64,000 nt of DNA from Kiloniella litopenaei (GCF_000982415.1 NZ_LANI01000003.1:62001-126000), one strand, 5' to 3'; counted from the stretch's first letter, positions 35,271 to 44,320 are shown. Notes: generated by a model from the letters alone, not told the origin. Program-made: numbers and translations.

Positions 35271-36179
35271 TTAAAACGAATGATTAAGGTCCGATCGATT
35301 ACGATAGTAATCCGTGATGAAATCTATAAAAACTCTGGCTTTGGGCGAAAGGTTACGATTAATAGGATAGACAACATATATCCCGTTTTCGGTATCCACT
35401 ATCCAATCAGAGAATAGTTTTACAACCCGATTTTCCTTGATCGCATCCCGACAGATGAAATGTGGCATACAGGAAAATCCAATACCTTCTTCAACAGCCG
35501 AGAGAATAAAGTCTCCGTTGTTAGCTGATAAATTACTTTTGAGGGATATCGTAACCGTCCCTTGATCACCAATAAGCTTTAAATCAGATATCCGATTAAG
35601 ATTTGAATAATGTAAAAAATTATACCCCGTGAGTTCTGACGGTATTACTGAACGAGGATCTTTTCCAAAAAACGATGGAGCCGCAACTATACTCATTTCA
35701 CAATCCGATATTTTTTTGGAAATCAGTCTAGAATCCATCATTCGCCCTATACGAACCCCCACATCAAAACTCTCTTCCACCAGATCAACAATTTGATCGT
35801 TAAGAACCAAATCTATTTCTATTTCAGAATAATGCTCTCGAAAAGCAGCCAGCATCGGTGCCATGCATTTGATTCCAAAAGACATCGGGGCATTTATTTT
35901 CAACAACCCTCTTGGCGTTTCAGACAAGCGAGAGACAGCATGCTCTGCCTGTTCGGCAACATTCATTACCGCTTGGCACTTTTCAAAGAACAACCGCCCT
36001 GCTTCTGTCAAAGAAAGGCGGCGTGTCGTGCGATTTAACAATCGTATTCCCAAACGATCTTCAAGACGGCTGACTTGTTTGGATACAGCAGACTTACTGA
36101 TCCCCAACACCTTTGCCGCAGCCGTAAAACTCTCGTTTTGAACCACAGTAGCAAAGACAGCCATTTCATTCAGATTCAT
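35271..36179 (-). CDS. LysR-family transcriptional regulator
   Basis: A 302-residue LysR regulator. The N-terminal winged helix (residues 1-60) reads MNLNEMAVFATVVQNESFTAAAKVLGISKSAVSKQVSRLEDRLGIRLLNRTTR, and the effector domain has the DVGVRIGRMMDSRLISKKISDCEM block typical of the AaeR/DsdC-like subgroup of one-component regulators. It is divergent from pirin and glutathionyl-hydroquinone reductase. A 12-bp perfect inverted repeat in the shared promoter region is the natural binding-site candidate. By analogy with similar divergons it probably responds to quinones or aromatics, but that is inference. Confidence 0.92.
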   Translation of the reverse strand: MNLNEMAVFATVVQNESFTAAAKVLGISKSAVSKQVSRLEDRLGIRLLNRTTRRLSLTEAGRLFFEKCQAVMNVAEQAEHAVSRLSETPRGLLKINAPMSFGIKCMAPMLAAFREHYSEIEIDLVLNDQIVDLVEESFDVGVRIGRMMDSRLISKKISDCEMSIVAAPSFFGKDPRSVIPSELTGYNFLHYSNLNRISDLKLIGDQGTVTISLKSNLSANNGDFILSAVEEGIGFSCMPHFICRDAIKENRVVKLFSDWIVDTENGIYVVYPINRNLSPKARVFIDFITDYYRNRSDLNHSF

Positions 36180-36194
36180 GTGTGCCCCTCACCA

Positions 36195-36222
36195 AACATT
36201 GTTTCTGTTGAGAAACAATGTT
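36195..36222. promoter_or_regulatory. Perfect 12-bp inverted repeat (candidate LysR site)
   Basis: AACATTGTTTCT (36195-36206) is followed after GTTG by AGAAACAATGTT (36211-36222). The arms are perfectly complementary. It lies 16 bases from the LysR start and about 85 bases from the pirin start, where a LysR operator is expected. Confidence 0.65.
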
Positions 36223-36304
36223 GTTCTTAAAACACCCATTATAAATCGAAACAGATATAACTATCTATAGCTCAATTGTAATTTTAAGCGTACAGGAGAT
36301 CCTG

Positions 36305-37015
36305 ATGATTGATGTCAGACCTTTTGATAGTTTGGGCAGGTTTCAAAATGAATGGTTAAACGCCCATTATCACTTCAGCTTTGCGAACTATATGAATCCG
36401 GATCGAACAGGCATCGGACCTCTGCTGGTTTGGAATGATGATGAAATTCAGCCCGGTGGCGGTTTTCCAATGCATGGGCACCGAAATATGGAAATCATCA
36501 CCTATGTGCGATACGGCGCGATTTCTCATGAAGACCATCTGTCCAATAAAGGTAAAACACCCGCAGGAGATATACAGGTCATGTCCGCTGGCAAGGGCAT
36601 CCTTCATAGCGAATACAATCACGAGGCCGAGATTACGGGGCTTTATCAAATCTGGATACAACCGTCAGAAACCTATCTCAAACCTCATTGGGATCAAAAA
36701 ACCTTTTCCGAGGCTGATTATGCGGGCCGCTTTCTACCTTTGGCGTCTGGTGAAGCAAAACACCCGGATGCACTGCCTATAAACCAAAACGCCACTCTTT
36801 ATGGGACACATCTGAAAGACAATGAAGAGATAAATCAGCCAATAGAGAAAAACCGATTAGGCTATCTTGTGGTTTCGAAAGGATCGATCCAGCTGAACGG
36901 CCAACGAATGGACGAACGGGACGGTGCCATGATTGCCAACGAAGAAAACCTGAACATCAAAGCCCTTGGTAACGCAGAACTTATTTTTGCAGACCTGCCA
37001 GATACAGTTCAATAA
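36305..37015 (+). CDS. Pirin-family protein (YhhW-type quercetinase)
   Basis: A 236-residue bicupin of the pirin family; E. coli YhhW is a quercetin 2,3-dioxygenase. The metal site is read from HGHRNMEIITYV (about 57-68), HEDHLSN near 77-83 and GILHSEYNHE near 99-108, matching the His/Glu ligands of the family. The C-terminal cupin is shorter and less conserved. It is followed after 28 bases by glutathionyl-hydroquinone reductase on the same strand, and is divergent from LysR. A quinone-detoxification role is plausible. Confidence 0.9.
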   Translation: MIDVRPFDSLGRFQNEWLNAHYHFSFANYMNPDRTGIGPLLVWNDDEIQPGGGFPMHGHRNMEIITYVRYGAISHEDHLSNKGKTPAGDIQVMSAGKGILHSEYNHEAEITGLYQIWIQPSETYLKPHWDQKTFSEADYAGRFLPLASGEAKHPDALPINQNATLYGTHLKDNEEINQPIEKNRLGYLVVSKGSIQLNGQRMDERDGAMIANEENLNIKALGNAELIFADLPDTVQ

Positions 37016-37043
37016 GCAACAGACAGGAAGAAAAGGACAAACA

Positions 37044-38018
37044 ATGGGAAAACTCGTCGATGGCCAATGGCATGATGTCTGGTATGACACCAAAAGCAGC
37101 AACGGCAAATTTCAACGCACAGACGCGCAATTCAGAAATTGGATAACCACAAATGGGTCACAAGGCCCTAATGGAGAAACAGGTTATCCAGCAGAAAGCG
37201 GGCGTTATCATCTCTATGTAAACCTTGCATGCCCCTGGGCACACCGTGCTCTGATTTTCAGAGCTCTTAAAGGGTTGGAAGAGGTTATTTCAGTCTCGGT
37301 GGTTCACTGGAAAATGAAAGAAAACGGCTGGGAATTCAAACCCGGGGATCTTGGCTCGACCAAAGACCATCTCTATGGGGTTGATTATCTATATCAAATT
37401 TACACCAAAGCTGATCCAAACTATACGGGGCGCGTTACCGTTCCCGTTCTGTGGGATAAAAAAGAGCAGACAATTATCTCTAATGAATCATCTGAAATCA
37501 TCAGAATGCTCAACAGCTCTTTTGATGCCTTTGCAACAAAAACTGTTCCAGATTTTTATCCAGAAGATATGCGAAAAGCCATCGATAGCGTAAATGATTT
37601 TGTCTATCACAACATCAATAACGGCGTTTACAAAAGCGGTTTTGCGACAACCCAGACAGCCTATGAAGAGGCTTACCACGCACTTTTCGACGCCATGGAC
37701 GATTTAGAGAAAAGACTGAGTTCTCAGAAATACCTAGCCGGGGATCGTTTGACAGAGGCTGATTGGCGACTTTTCACCACCCTGTTACGCTTTGACCCCG
37801 TCTATTACGGCCATTTTAAATGTAACAAAAAGCGGCTTGTTGACTATCCCAACCTGTGGGCCTTAACACGCGAGCTTTACCAATACGAAGGGGTAGCAGA
37901 AACCGTTAATATTCCCCACATAAAAGCCCATTATTACGGCAGTCATGACACAATTAACCCAACGGGTGTCATTCCTGTTGGACCAGATATTGATTTCAAC
38001 CAGCCCCATAACAGGTAA
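37044..38018 (+). CDS. Glutathionyl-hydroquinone reductase (YqjG/Ecm4 type)
   Basis: Xi-class glutathione transferase that reduces glutathionyl-hydroquinones. The start is ATG 37044 (324 residues); an upstream in-frame start would extend into the pirin gene. The thioredoxin-fold motif is NLACPWAHRALIFR, with the catalytic Cys in CPWA near residue 63. SVVHWKMKENGWEF, the NESSEIIRMLNSSF block and the C-terminal GDRLTEADWRLFTTLLRFDPVYYGHFKCN helix bundle are typical. With pirin and LysR it forms a likely quinone-response unit. Confidence 0.95.
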   Translation: MGKLVDGQWHDVWYDTKSSNGKFQRTDAQFRNWITTNGSQGPNGETGYPAESGRYHLYVNLACPWAHRALIFRALKGLEEVISVSVVHWKMKENGWEFKPGDLGSTKDHLYGVDYLYQIYTKADPNYTGRVTVPVLWDKKEQTIISNESSEIIRMLNSSFDAFATKTVPDFYPEDMRKAIDSVNDFVYHNINNGVYKSGFATTQTAYEEAYHALFDAMDDLEKRLSSQKYLAGDRLTEADWRLFTTLLRFDPVYYGHFKCNKKRLVDYPNLWALTRELYQYEGVAETVNIPHIKAHYYGSHDTINPTGVIPVGPDIDFNQPHNR

Positions 38019-38051
38019 ACAAATCCCGTTGCAGGTTTCCAGTGTACAATC

Positions 38052-38094
38052 CCGATGTGTTTATTGTCTCGCTCCAGAGCAATATACACATCGG
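38052..38094. terminator. Long stem-loop between convergent genes
   Basis: CCGATGTGTTTATTG (38052-38066) pairs with CAATATACACATCGG (38080-38094), 14 of 15 positions, around a 13-base loop. It lies between the glutathionyl-hydroquinone reductase and DUF924 stops and probably terminates both transcripts. Confidence 0.6.
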
Positions 38095-38118
38095 ATTTAT
38101 CTGCCTTAACAGACAGAA

Positions 38119-38658
38119 CTAAAAAGAAGACCCGGGTTGTTTGAGAAATTCAATTTCCTCTGGCGTGCTTTCCCGACCCAGCACTTTATTGCGATGGGGA
38201 AAGCGGCCAAACCGACGGATAATAACCTCATGCTTTTTTGCATAACTGAGCCAGTCAGGGTTTTCGTCCATATCCTGATACAGCTCCAGAGATTTTTCCT
38301 GCATCGCTAGGTCTTCGCTGTGTTCAAAAGGTAAGAGGATAAAGTTTCGCTCTCGTTGCGGCAGCTCTTTATGCCACCCCTTATCAACAGCCTTCTGAGC
38401 AATCCCCAGCGCCTTTTTATCCGTCGCAAAGGTCTTGGGGTCATTTCGAAACAGATTGCGTGGAGCCTGATCCAGAAGGATACACAGAGCCAAACATCCC
38501 TTGGGTGTCTCAGCCCAATGGTCAAACTCACCTGCACTTGCCCGTTCATAGAGAGGGCCGAGTTTTTCCGCAACTTCGCGATCAAATGCCGGATCTTTAA
38601 AGAACCACTTCCGGTCCATACCGTCAGCCAGCCAAAAATCCAAAACATCATCAATCAC
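38119..38658 (-). CDS. DUF924-family protein
   Basis: A 179-residue helical (TPR-like) cytoplasmic protein of the DUF924 family. The start is the GTG at 38658, which has GGGGAG six bases upstream and gives VIDDVLDFWLADGMDRKWFFKD, the family N terminus; a longer frame from 38715 adds 19 unconserved residues. The conserved block is CLALCILLDQAPRNLFRNDPKTFATDKKALGIA, with LPFEHSEDLAMQEKSLELY later and a final HEVIIRRFGRFPHRNKVLGR. Function unknown. Confidence 0.86.
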   Translation of the reverse strand: MIDDVLDFWLADGMDRKWFFKDPAFDREVAEKLGPLYERASAGEFDHWAETPKGCLALCILLDQAPRNLFRNDPKTFATDKKALGIAQKAVDKGWHKELPQRERNFILLPFEHSEDLAMQEKSLELYQDMDENPDWLSYAKKHEVIIRRFGRFPHRNKVLGRESTPEEIEFLKQPGSSF

Positions 38659-38761
38659 GGTACACTCCCCCAACAAATCAACATTTTGCCACAAAATCCA
38701 GAACCTGTAATTCACTGCTCAAATAGAAAATTACAGGTTCTGAAACTTTTATACCAATGCT

Positions 38762-41749
38762 TTAGCCATGCGCACCAATACTATTTGAAATACCGACAGA
38801 GATCCGACGACAAAGATCATACAGTTCTTCAATCGGCTTAAAGATAGTGGCATGCTCATCAGAATAATCCCGCGTCTCATCATCGCTATAATCACTGGGC
38901 TCACCATACTCTTGCGCAGTAAAAATCGTCTTCCCTTCGTGCACAGGGAAAGTTGCCTTCAGCTCTTCTAATGCGGCCGGAATTTCCATGGCAATAATAT
39001 CCTGGATCAAATCCTCTAGGGTTAAATCATCTCGGTTGGCAAAGGCCGGAATACGCATCGCCAAGAGGAAGATTTCCTGAATAAGACACAAGCGAACTAC
39101 ATGTAGAATGATCAAATTAATGCGCCGACGGGTATCAAAAGGGAAAACCTTCTCTTGCCCGTCAGCCGCCAGTGCATCCAACCCACGGTGAAGATGAATC
39201 GCATCCTGACGGAAAACCTGTAACATTCTGTTCATGCCGTCATACCGCTGCGTATCACCAACAAGGTTGGAAAGGCGAAGCTGATCACGGGCCCGTGCGG
39301 TATGCTTCACGGCATAGGCCTTGGCCAACCAATATCTGGGATTAAAAAGCGCGGCATAGGCTTCCGGTGTGTTCAGGCTACTCAGACCCTTGGCATAAGA
39401 CACCATATCCATAAAGCGTCGAACACGATCTGATTCGCCGTGCAATTTCACAAAGGCATCCAGATCTCTCGATATCGCAGTACCGAAACCACCCGCCGTG
39501 TTGGCCAGATACCCCAATTGCTGGAGGATCGCATTATGCGGAATCGCCCTGATCTGTGACGGGTGCCCCCGATCAATCCCGTGATGTTTATCGTGCTGGC
39601 GCTTACTTTTTCTGGATCCTGTCTGGTACAACAGATTTGTGCTGAAAGAACCTAAAAGAGCCGCATAGTCTTTGTTTTCCAGCGTATTCTCATGGAAATC
39701 TTTCAGGGTTAAAAAGAAATCCAGTGAGTAGTCTGTGTTGGTATAAAACGCATCCTTGTCATCCACAGTCGGCTTGCCCAGCGCATGCTCCAAAAGACGG
39801 GTTACCGTGGTCAGCGCAAGCTTGGGTGTTCCGAAATAGAGATATCCGTCACCACCCTGAAAACTGACTTCCTGTTTCAGGGGAATATCATTCGCCGCAA
39901 ACAAGGAACGTGTCATCGGAGAAGAGACATATTTAAGACGATCATTAAAACTTAGCGGATGCGCCCCGCGACCCATTGATTCGCCGTGGGTATCAAAGAT
40001 AACAACTTCGACACCTTTGACGCTATAGTCCGCAAGCAACCGGGCCAATTTCATGTGCAGACGTTCAATAGCAAGCGATGCTGAAACCTGTCCCAAATAA
40101 CGCCCGGCATCAGAGAAACCGGTCTGAATGCACAAACGCCCGCGCTTTTCGACATAGGCGCGGTAGTGTTCGTTCTCCAGCAGTTCAGCAATGACTTCAC
40201 TTCCGCGTTCCAGTGCCGTTCCTGTCTCAAAGAGCGGAGAGATATCCAGTAAATCATCAACACCGAACAGCTTAGCGTAATAAAGCGCTGTCAAAATGGT
40301 AAAAGGCGTATCGCATTCGGCAATCAAAAAACGGATTGGACGCGAGGCATCAACATACTTGATCATCTGGGCGATCAGCATGAACATGCGTTTCGCGGTC
40401 GTATGTTCAGCAGATAATGAGCCAAAGTTTATACGAATGGGCTGAACTTCATCCAGCAAACCGGACAGCGCCCGGAAATTCCCTCTGCGGCGCCCGGGAT
40501 CATCCGGCTCCCCTTCCATCCCGATATTCTTTCGGATGGCATTATGAAGCTGCGCAGAATTGAGTCTCACGTGCATGTGGGATGTCGCCAGACCATAGTT
40601 CGCAATTTCCGACCTCAGAATAATGAGCGAACGCTTCAGATCGGCTTTATCTGTTAAATTCAGTGCCCGGTTAATTGCTTCAATCAATTCCGCGGTATGC
40701 ACCAGACGTGCGCCATCATCTGCAACGATAGAGCGGGATACTTCCTTTAGTGCCTCTTCCGACGTAGCGTTATCACCGAAAAATTCAGTTTCCTTTTCGG
40801 CCACATGCAAAGCAAGGGTCACCCGGCTCTTGATCAAGGCAAGGGTGGTTTCCAGCTCGTCTTTCTCGCCCTTGTGTGTCGCAATAATTTCGTTCAGTTT
40901 GGAAATATAGTACCCAAGCTGAACAACCTGAACCTTCATACGGGTATGAAGTGTATTTGCCCAAGTAATGTCTGTCCGGCCATCAAGATCATAGCCGACC
41001 CAGCTCGCCACAGACAGAACACGCGGAGAAAGTTCAGTCCACTTTTCCGGGTACAATTCTTCTGTCACAGCCAACGCAACATCGTATACGTCCCGCAAGG
41101 CTTGTTGTATCGAAGCAATTGCTTCCATGGCCTGACCGTGTTCAGCCAGCAGGTCAATTCCCTGATCCGGTTCATGAGAATTCTCAATGACTCGCTGATT
41201 AAGAGCCTCAATAGCCTTGGCATCGAGTGCCTGCCCATTCTGGTTTTCATTAGCAGTAAACTGAGCCAATGCCTGATAAAGCTCTTTTGACAACCCAAAG
41301 GTTGGATGCGCGGTGATAACAATTCCGAATGCTTCGCGCTCTAGCTTATTTTTAAAAGCGTCAAACGATAACTGGGTATTGGTATCCTCAAAAGCCAGCG
41401 CCTTGAAAAGCTCTGACAATCTGGATTTATTATCTGCGATGCTTTCGACACCAACATAATCAGAAACGCGCTTGGCCCTGTCGCCAAAGGCTTCGACGGA
41501 CAAGTATTGCACCAGTTGAGAAAGAAGATCGACAGACAGATTTCCTGCCGCAAGTCGTTCAGAAAGGTCGTGAGCAAGTTCCAGAACCGGGTTTCCCAGG
41601 GGATGGCTGGTTGTCTGTTGTCGCATGGTAATCAGGCGGGATTCCAGTTCATCACGCAGTGCGCAAGCTTCCGCGAAACGCTTTTCACCTTTCACCTGTG
41701 AAAACAATGCGTCCAAAGCGAGCCCTTTAGGGGCTTTAGATTTTGCCAT
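38762..41749 (-). CDS. ppc: Phosphoenolpyruvate carboxylase family protein, divergent active site
   Basis: A 995-residue homologue of PEP carboxylase, the enzyme that makes oxaloacetate from PEP and bicarbonate. The start is ATG 41749, ten bases after GGGAAGG; an ATG at 41767 adds six residues, and residue numbers here count from that longer start. Retained: the His motif TAHPTF (H154; usual form TAHPTE), ASWVGYDLDG, the SPLFET Glu, GFSDAGR with D553, GRG with R600, GSRKSKR, QIRAIP and an Asn near the C terminus. Altered, by my alignment to E. coli: K546 becomes R556, H579 becomes D592 and R581 becomes H594 (FDTHGESMGRG versus FHGRGGSIGRG). It is monocistronic. The fold is secure; the activity is not. 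Confidence 0.85.
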   Translation of the reverse strand: MAKSKAPKGLALDALFSQVKGEKRFAEACALRDELESRLITMRQQTTSHPLGNPVLELAHDLSERLAAGNLSVDLLSQLVQYLSVEAFGDRAKRVSDYVGVESIADNKSRLSELFKALAFEDTNTQLSFDAFKNKLEREAFGIVITAHPTFGLSKELYQALAQFTANENQNGQALDAKAIEALNQRVIENSHEPDQGIDLLAEHGQAMEAIASIQQALRDVYDVALAVTEELYPEKWTELSPRVLSVASWVGYDLDGRTDITWANTLHTRMKVQVVQLGYYISKLNEIIATHKGEKDELETTLALIKSRVTLALHVAEKETEFFGDNATSEEALKEVSRSIVADDGARLVHTAELIEAINRALNLTDKADLKRSLIILRSEIANYGLATSHMHVRLNSAQLHNAIRKNIGMEGEPDDPGRRRGNFRALSGLLDEVQPIRINFGSLSAEHTTAKRMFMLIAQMIKYVDASRPIRFLIAECDTPFTILTALYYAKLFGVDDLLDISPLFETGTALERGSEVIAELLENEHYRAYVEKRGRLCIQTGFSDAGRYLGQVSASLAIERLHMKLARLLADYSVKGVEVVIFDTHGESMGRGAHPLSFNDRLKYVSSPMTRSLFAANDIPLKQEVSFQGGDGYLYFGTPKLALTTVTRLLEHALGKPTVDDKDAFYTNTDYSLDFFLTLKDFHENTLENKDYAALLGSFSTNLLYQTGSRKSKRQHDKHHGIDRGHPSQIRAIPHNAILQQLGYLANTAGGFGTAISRDLDAFVKLHGESDRVRRFMDMVSYAKGLSSLNTPEAYAALFNPRYWLAKAYAVKHTARARDQLRLSNLVGDTQRYDGMNRMLQVFRQDAIHLHRGLDALAADGQEKVFPFDTRRRINLIILHVVRLCLIQEIFLLAMRIPAFANRDDLTLEDLIQDIIAMEIPAALEELKATFPVHEGKTIFTAQEYGEPSDYSDDETRDYSDEHATIFKPIEELYDLCRRISVGISNSIGAHG

Positions 41750-41767
41750 TAATTTTGACCTTCCCAT

Positions 41768-42151
41768 TCACGACATTACTATGGGCATCGCAGACTCAAA
41801 AAGTCGTTCATGCCTTCGAATTCATGGTCATTATTTTATATTTAATTTCCCGATTTTTCGGGTCTGTCGTGCTGGGGCTTTTATATGACCAGTTTTGATT
41901 TCCAGTGCTTATAAGAGAAAGTTACAAAGCTGGCAAAGAGAATTCTTCGATCAAATCATAAGCAAATTAAATAAATCTAAGTTTTTTCAAATAATTAGAT
42001 TGTTTTTTAACCTGAAAAAGAAAAAAATCTTCAAATCACAATCATCAATCCACAGCTGAATATGGTTAATTTCACCCTCGCCACAGAAAAGTCACTGGAA
42101 TCACTAGAAAAAATCGTTGCATCAGCATTCATAAAGGAATAAAACTAAGGT
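41768..42151. other. AT-rich intergenic region between ppc and a small acidic gene
   Basis: 384 bases without a supported gene. It holds the divergent promoters of the ppc homologue and the 42152 gene, a short hairpin CCCGATTTTTCGGG (41849-41862) and long A/T tracts around 41975-42035. Nothing else was recognised. Confidence 0.55.
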
Positions 42152-42421
42152 ATGAGCGATTTTTTTGAAAATGACGATGAACTCGTTTTGCAGCTAGGCG
42201 ACCTTCTTCCTGATGATGCAGGAGAGGTTGTTTTGTTTGCGCGTGATGAGCCGCTCAAAATTGAAGCAGATACCCCCTTGATCGAAACGGGTGTCGTAGA
42301 AGATTCACATATTACAGCTTCAGGCACAGATGTTGGTGGACTGACATATAGTCAATTTGCAAATGGCATGACATTGTATCACGACAATGATCATATCCTG
42401 ATTATTGCACCTGACGTTTAA
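42152..42421 (+). CDS. Small acidic hypothetical protein
   Basis: An 89-residue, strongly acidic protein with no signal peptide or membrane helix. The N terminus MSDFFENDDELVLQLGDLLPDD is followed by beta-strand-like segments (ITASGTDVGGLTYSQFANGMTLYHDNDHILIIAP). The D/G/N-rich C-terminal half faintly recalls calcium-binding beta structures, but no repeat or family was recognised. TAAGG precedes the ATG closely. Clean stop, own upstream region and coding-like composition support it as a real gene. Function unknown. Confidence 0.6.
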   Translation: MSDFFENDDELVLQLGDLLPDDAGEVVLFARDEPLKIEADTPLIETGVVEDSHITASGTDVGGLTYSQFANGMTLYHDNDHILIIAPDV

Positions 42422-42555
42422 AACACCCTATCCTAATCAATAAATTCAAAGCAGTTTAAGCATACCGGAATCTGATTTTTTCCTGTAAGCTTCCTTGCGA
42501 TTACGCTCCGTGATTGTATCTGATCATTTTTAACCTCTTAACAGTCAGAGATCTA

Positions 42556-43230
42556 ATGATACGCGTCTTTGCTTCCGCTTTCTTTCTATTTATCTCAACT
42601 CAATCTTTTGCCGAGACATCGCTCGGTCTTCAGGCTTACGAGAACGGTGATAAGCAAACCGCCCTATCCGAGTTTCAAGAATCGGCCCAAAGCGGGGATG
42701 CAACGGCACAGCTCTATATGGGGCACATATATCGCGAAGGCATAAATGGCAACTTAGACTACAGGCAATCAGCCTTTTGGTATTTGAAAGCAGCAAAACA
42801 AGGCCAAGTCGAAGCCCAGAGTTTTATCGGACTGTATTATACGGATGGGATCGGCGTTAATCAGGACTTTGATCTCGCCGTTTATTGGTTAGAAAAAGCT
42901 GCTAAGGCCGGGGATCCTGCAGCACAAAACAGTCTGGCAGCAATCTTTAAAAATGGTCTGGGCCGTCCTGTCGACTATGACACCGCGGCCTATTGGTATA
43001 CCAAAGCTGCCATGCAAGGGCATCCCATTGCTCAACGGAATCTAGGGCGATTTTATGAAAAAGGGCGCGGTTCTCAGATTGATCTTATCAAGGCCTATGC
43101 TTGGTACAAAGTCTCATCCCTTCAAGGTAACACCTATGGCACCCAGTCTCTGCGACAAATAAGCGCAAAAATGTCTTCTATAGAGGTTCTAGAGGGTGAA
43201 CAACTTGCCAAGACTCTCCCCAGAAGGTAA
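42556..43230 (+). CDS. Sel1-repeat secreted protein
   Basis: A 224-residue protein starting at ATG 42556 with a signal peptide (MIRVFASAFFLFISTQSFA, cleavage before ET). Four Sel1 repeats follow, each about 36 residues with the A-x-x-W/Y-x-x-KAA-x-G pattern: AFWYLKAAKQG, AVYWLEKAAKAG, AAYWYTKAAMQG and AYAWYKVSSLQG. Sel1 proteins are periplasmic scaffolds for protein contacts. A TTG frame 14 codons upstream is not needed. Its partner is unknown; the copper genes follow on the same strand. Confidence 0.85.
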   Translation: MIRVFASAFFLFISTQSFAETSLGLQAYENGDKQTALSEFQESAQSGDATAQLYMGHIYREGINGNLDYRQSAFWYLKAAKQGQVEAQSFIGLYYTDGIGVNQDFDLAVYWLEKAAKAGDPAAQNSLAAIFKNGLGRPVDYDTAAYWYTKAAMQGHPIAQRNLGRFYEKGRGSQIDLIKAYAWYKVSSLQGNTYGTQSLRQISAKMSSIEVLEGEQLAKTLPRR

Positions 43231-43288
43231 GGATCAATCTTGAAGATGCTCAACCCAATGAGCGAACTTTAAGGTACTTGAGCGCAGT

Positions 43289-43726
43289 ATGCCCCGGCAG
43301 ATTGGACAAACATCGAAACAAGACAAACAAAGCATTGCCATGCTTTCCGTCCTTGCGCTTTGCCTCAAGCTACTTCTGCCCATATTTGCAAGCTTCTTTA
43401 TTTCCGTTCAGGCAACTGCTGCCACCCCTGACGATTCTGCGAATGACATTAATCCTACTCTACAGGAAGCTCTCAGCTTTATTTGCACACCAAACGGCTT
43501 AGACAAAAATCTGGATAATGGCTCAGGCTCAGGACCAACCACACAAATGGATCACTGTGACCATTGCTTGACCTGTGCTTTTTATTCACTTCAACGAAAT
43601 ACTGATAAACTGACATCAGCCTCATTGACACTAAGCCCGCTATCTTGGCAGGTCATAAAATCAAAACAGGCGAAGCTGCCTTTTGACGACCATCGTCATT
43701 CTTCAAGAGCGCCTCCTCGCGCCTAA
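43289..43726 (+). CDS. DUF2946-like protein linked to copper handling
   Basis: A 145-residue protein with a membrane-anchoring or signal helix (LSVLALCLKLLLPIFASFFISVQATA) and the cysteine/histidine motif MDHCDHCLTCAF, a potential metal site. The C terminus RAPPRA echoes the RxPP ending of DUF2946 proteins. It lies 79 bases before a PCu(A)C copper chaperone, the usual DUF2946 neighbour. A role in copper delivery or cytochrome oxidase assembly is inferred from context. Confidence 0.75.
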   Translation: MPRQIGQTSKQDKQSIAMLSVLALCLKLLLPIFASFFISVQATAATPDDSANDINPTLQEALSFICTPNGLDKNLDNGSGSGPTTQMDHCDHCLTCAFYSLQRNTDKLTSASLTLSPLSWQVIKSKQAKLPFDDHRHSSRAPPRA

Positions 43727-43805
43727 TCAAGAATTCCAAGAAAAATTTCACTTATATTTTCTCTACTCTCAAGCCATTCACGCTTGAAAATAACATGAGG
43801 TCATC

Positions 43806-44288
43806 ATGAAAAAATTTCTCGTTACCCTAACAGCCCTTCTCGCTTTGACTTTCTCTGGCCTAGCCGTCGCAAAAGACTATAAAGCAGGCGATATTATGAT
43901 TAAACAGCCATGGGCCCGCGCTACTCTTGGTCAAATGAAAAACGGTGCGTCATTCCTAACCCTTCACAATATGGGCGCAGAAGATGACAAACTGGTTGCA
44001 GCCACTGGATCTGCGGCCAAACGCATTGAACTGCATTCTCACACAATGGTCGATGGCGTTATGAAAATGCGCGAAGTAGAAGGTGGTATTCCTGTTGCAG
44101 CCCAATCAATGGTAGAACTAAAACCTGGCAGCTTTCACATCATGTTAATGGGTCTTGAAGCACCTTTAAAAGAAGGTGAAATGTTCCCACTTACACTTAC
44201 TTTCGAAAAAGCAGGAAACGTCGACATTATGGTTCACATCGAAAAAGGTGGCGCCATGAAAAAGACAGATGATCATAGCAACCATTAA
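43806..44288 (+). CDS. Periplasmic copper chaperone PCu(A)C
   Basis: A 160-residue exported protein that binds Cu(I) and passes it to the CuA site of cytochrome oxidase. The signal peptide is MKKFLVTLTALLALTFSGLAVA. The copper ligands follow the H(M)x10Mx21HxM pattern, in ELHSHTMVDGVMKMREVEGG and LKPGSFHIMLMGLEAPLKEG. The C terminus is His-rich (DDHSNH), which may give a second copper site. It is preceded by the DUF2946 gene and closed by a strong bidirectional terminator. Confidence 0.93.
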   Translation: MKKFLVTLTALLALTFSGLAVAKDYKAGDIMIKQPWARATLGQMKNGASFLTLHNMGAEDDKLVAATGSAAKRIELHSHTMVDGVMKMREVEGGIPVAAQSMVELKPGSFHIMLMGLEAPLKEGEMFPLTLTFEKAGNVDIMVHIEKGGAMKKTDDHSNH

Positions 44289-44320
44289 AAACACAAAACC
44301 ACAGTCTGGTTAAATGATAC

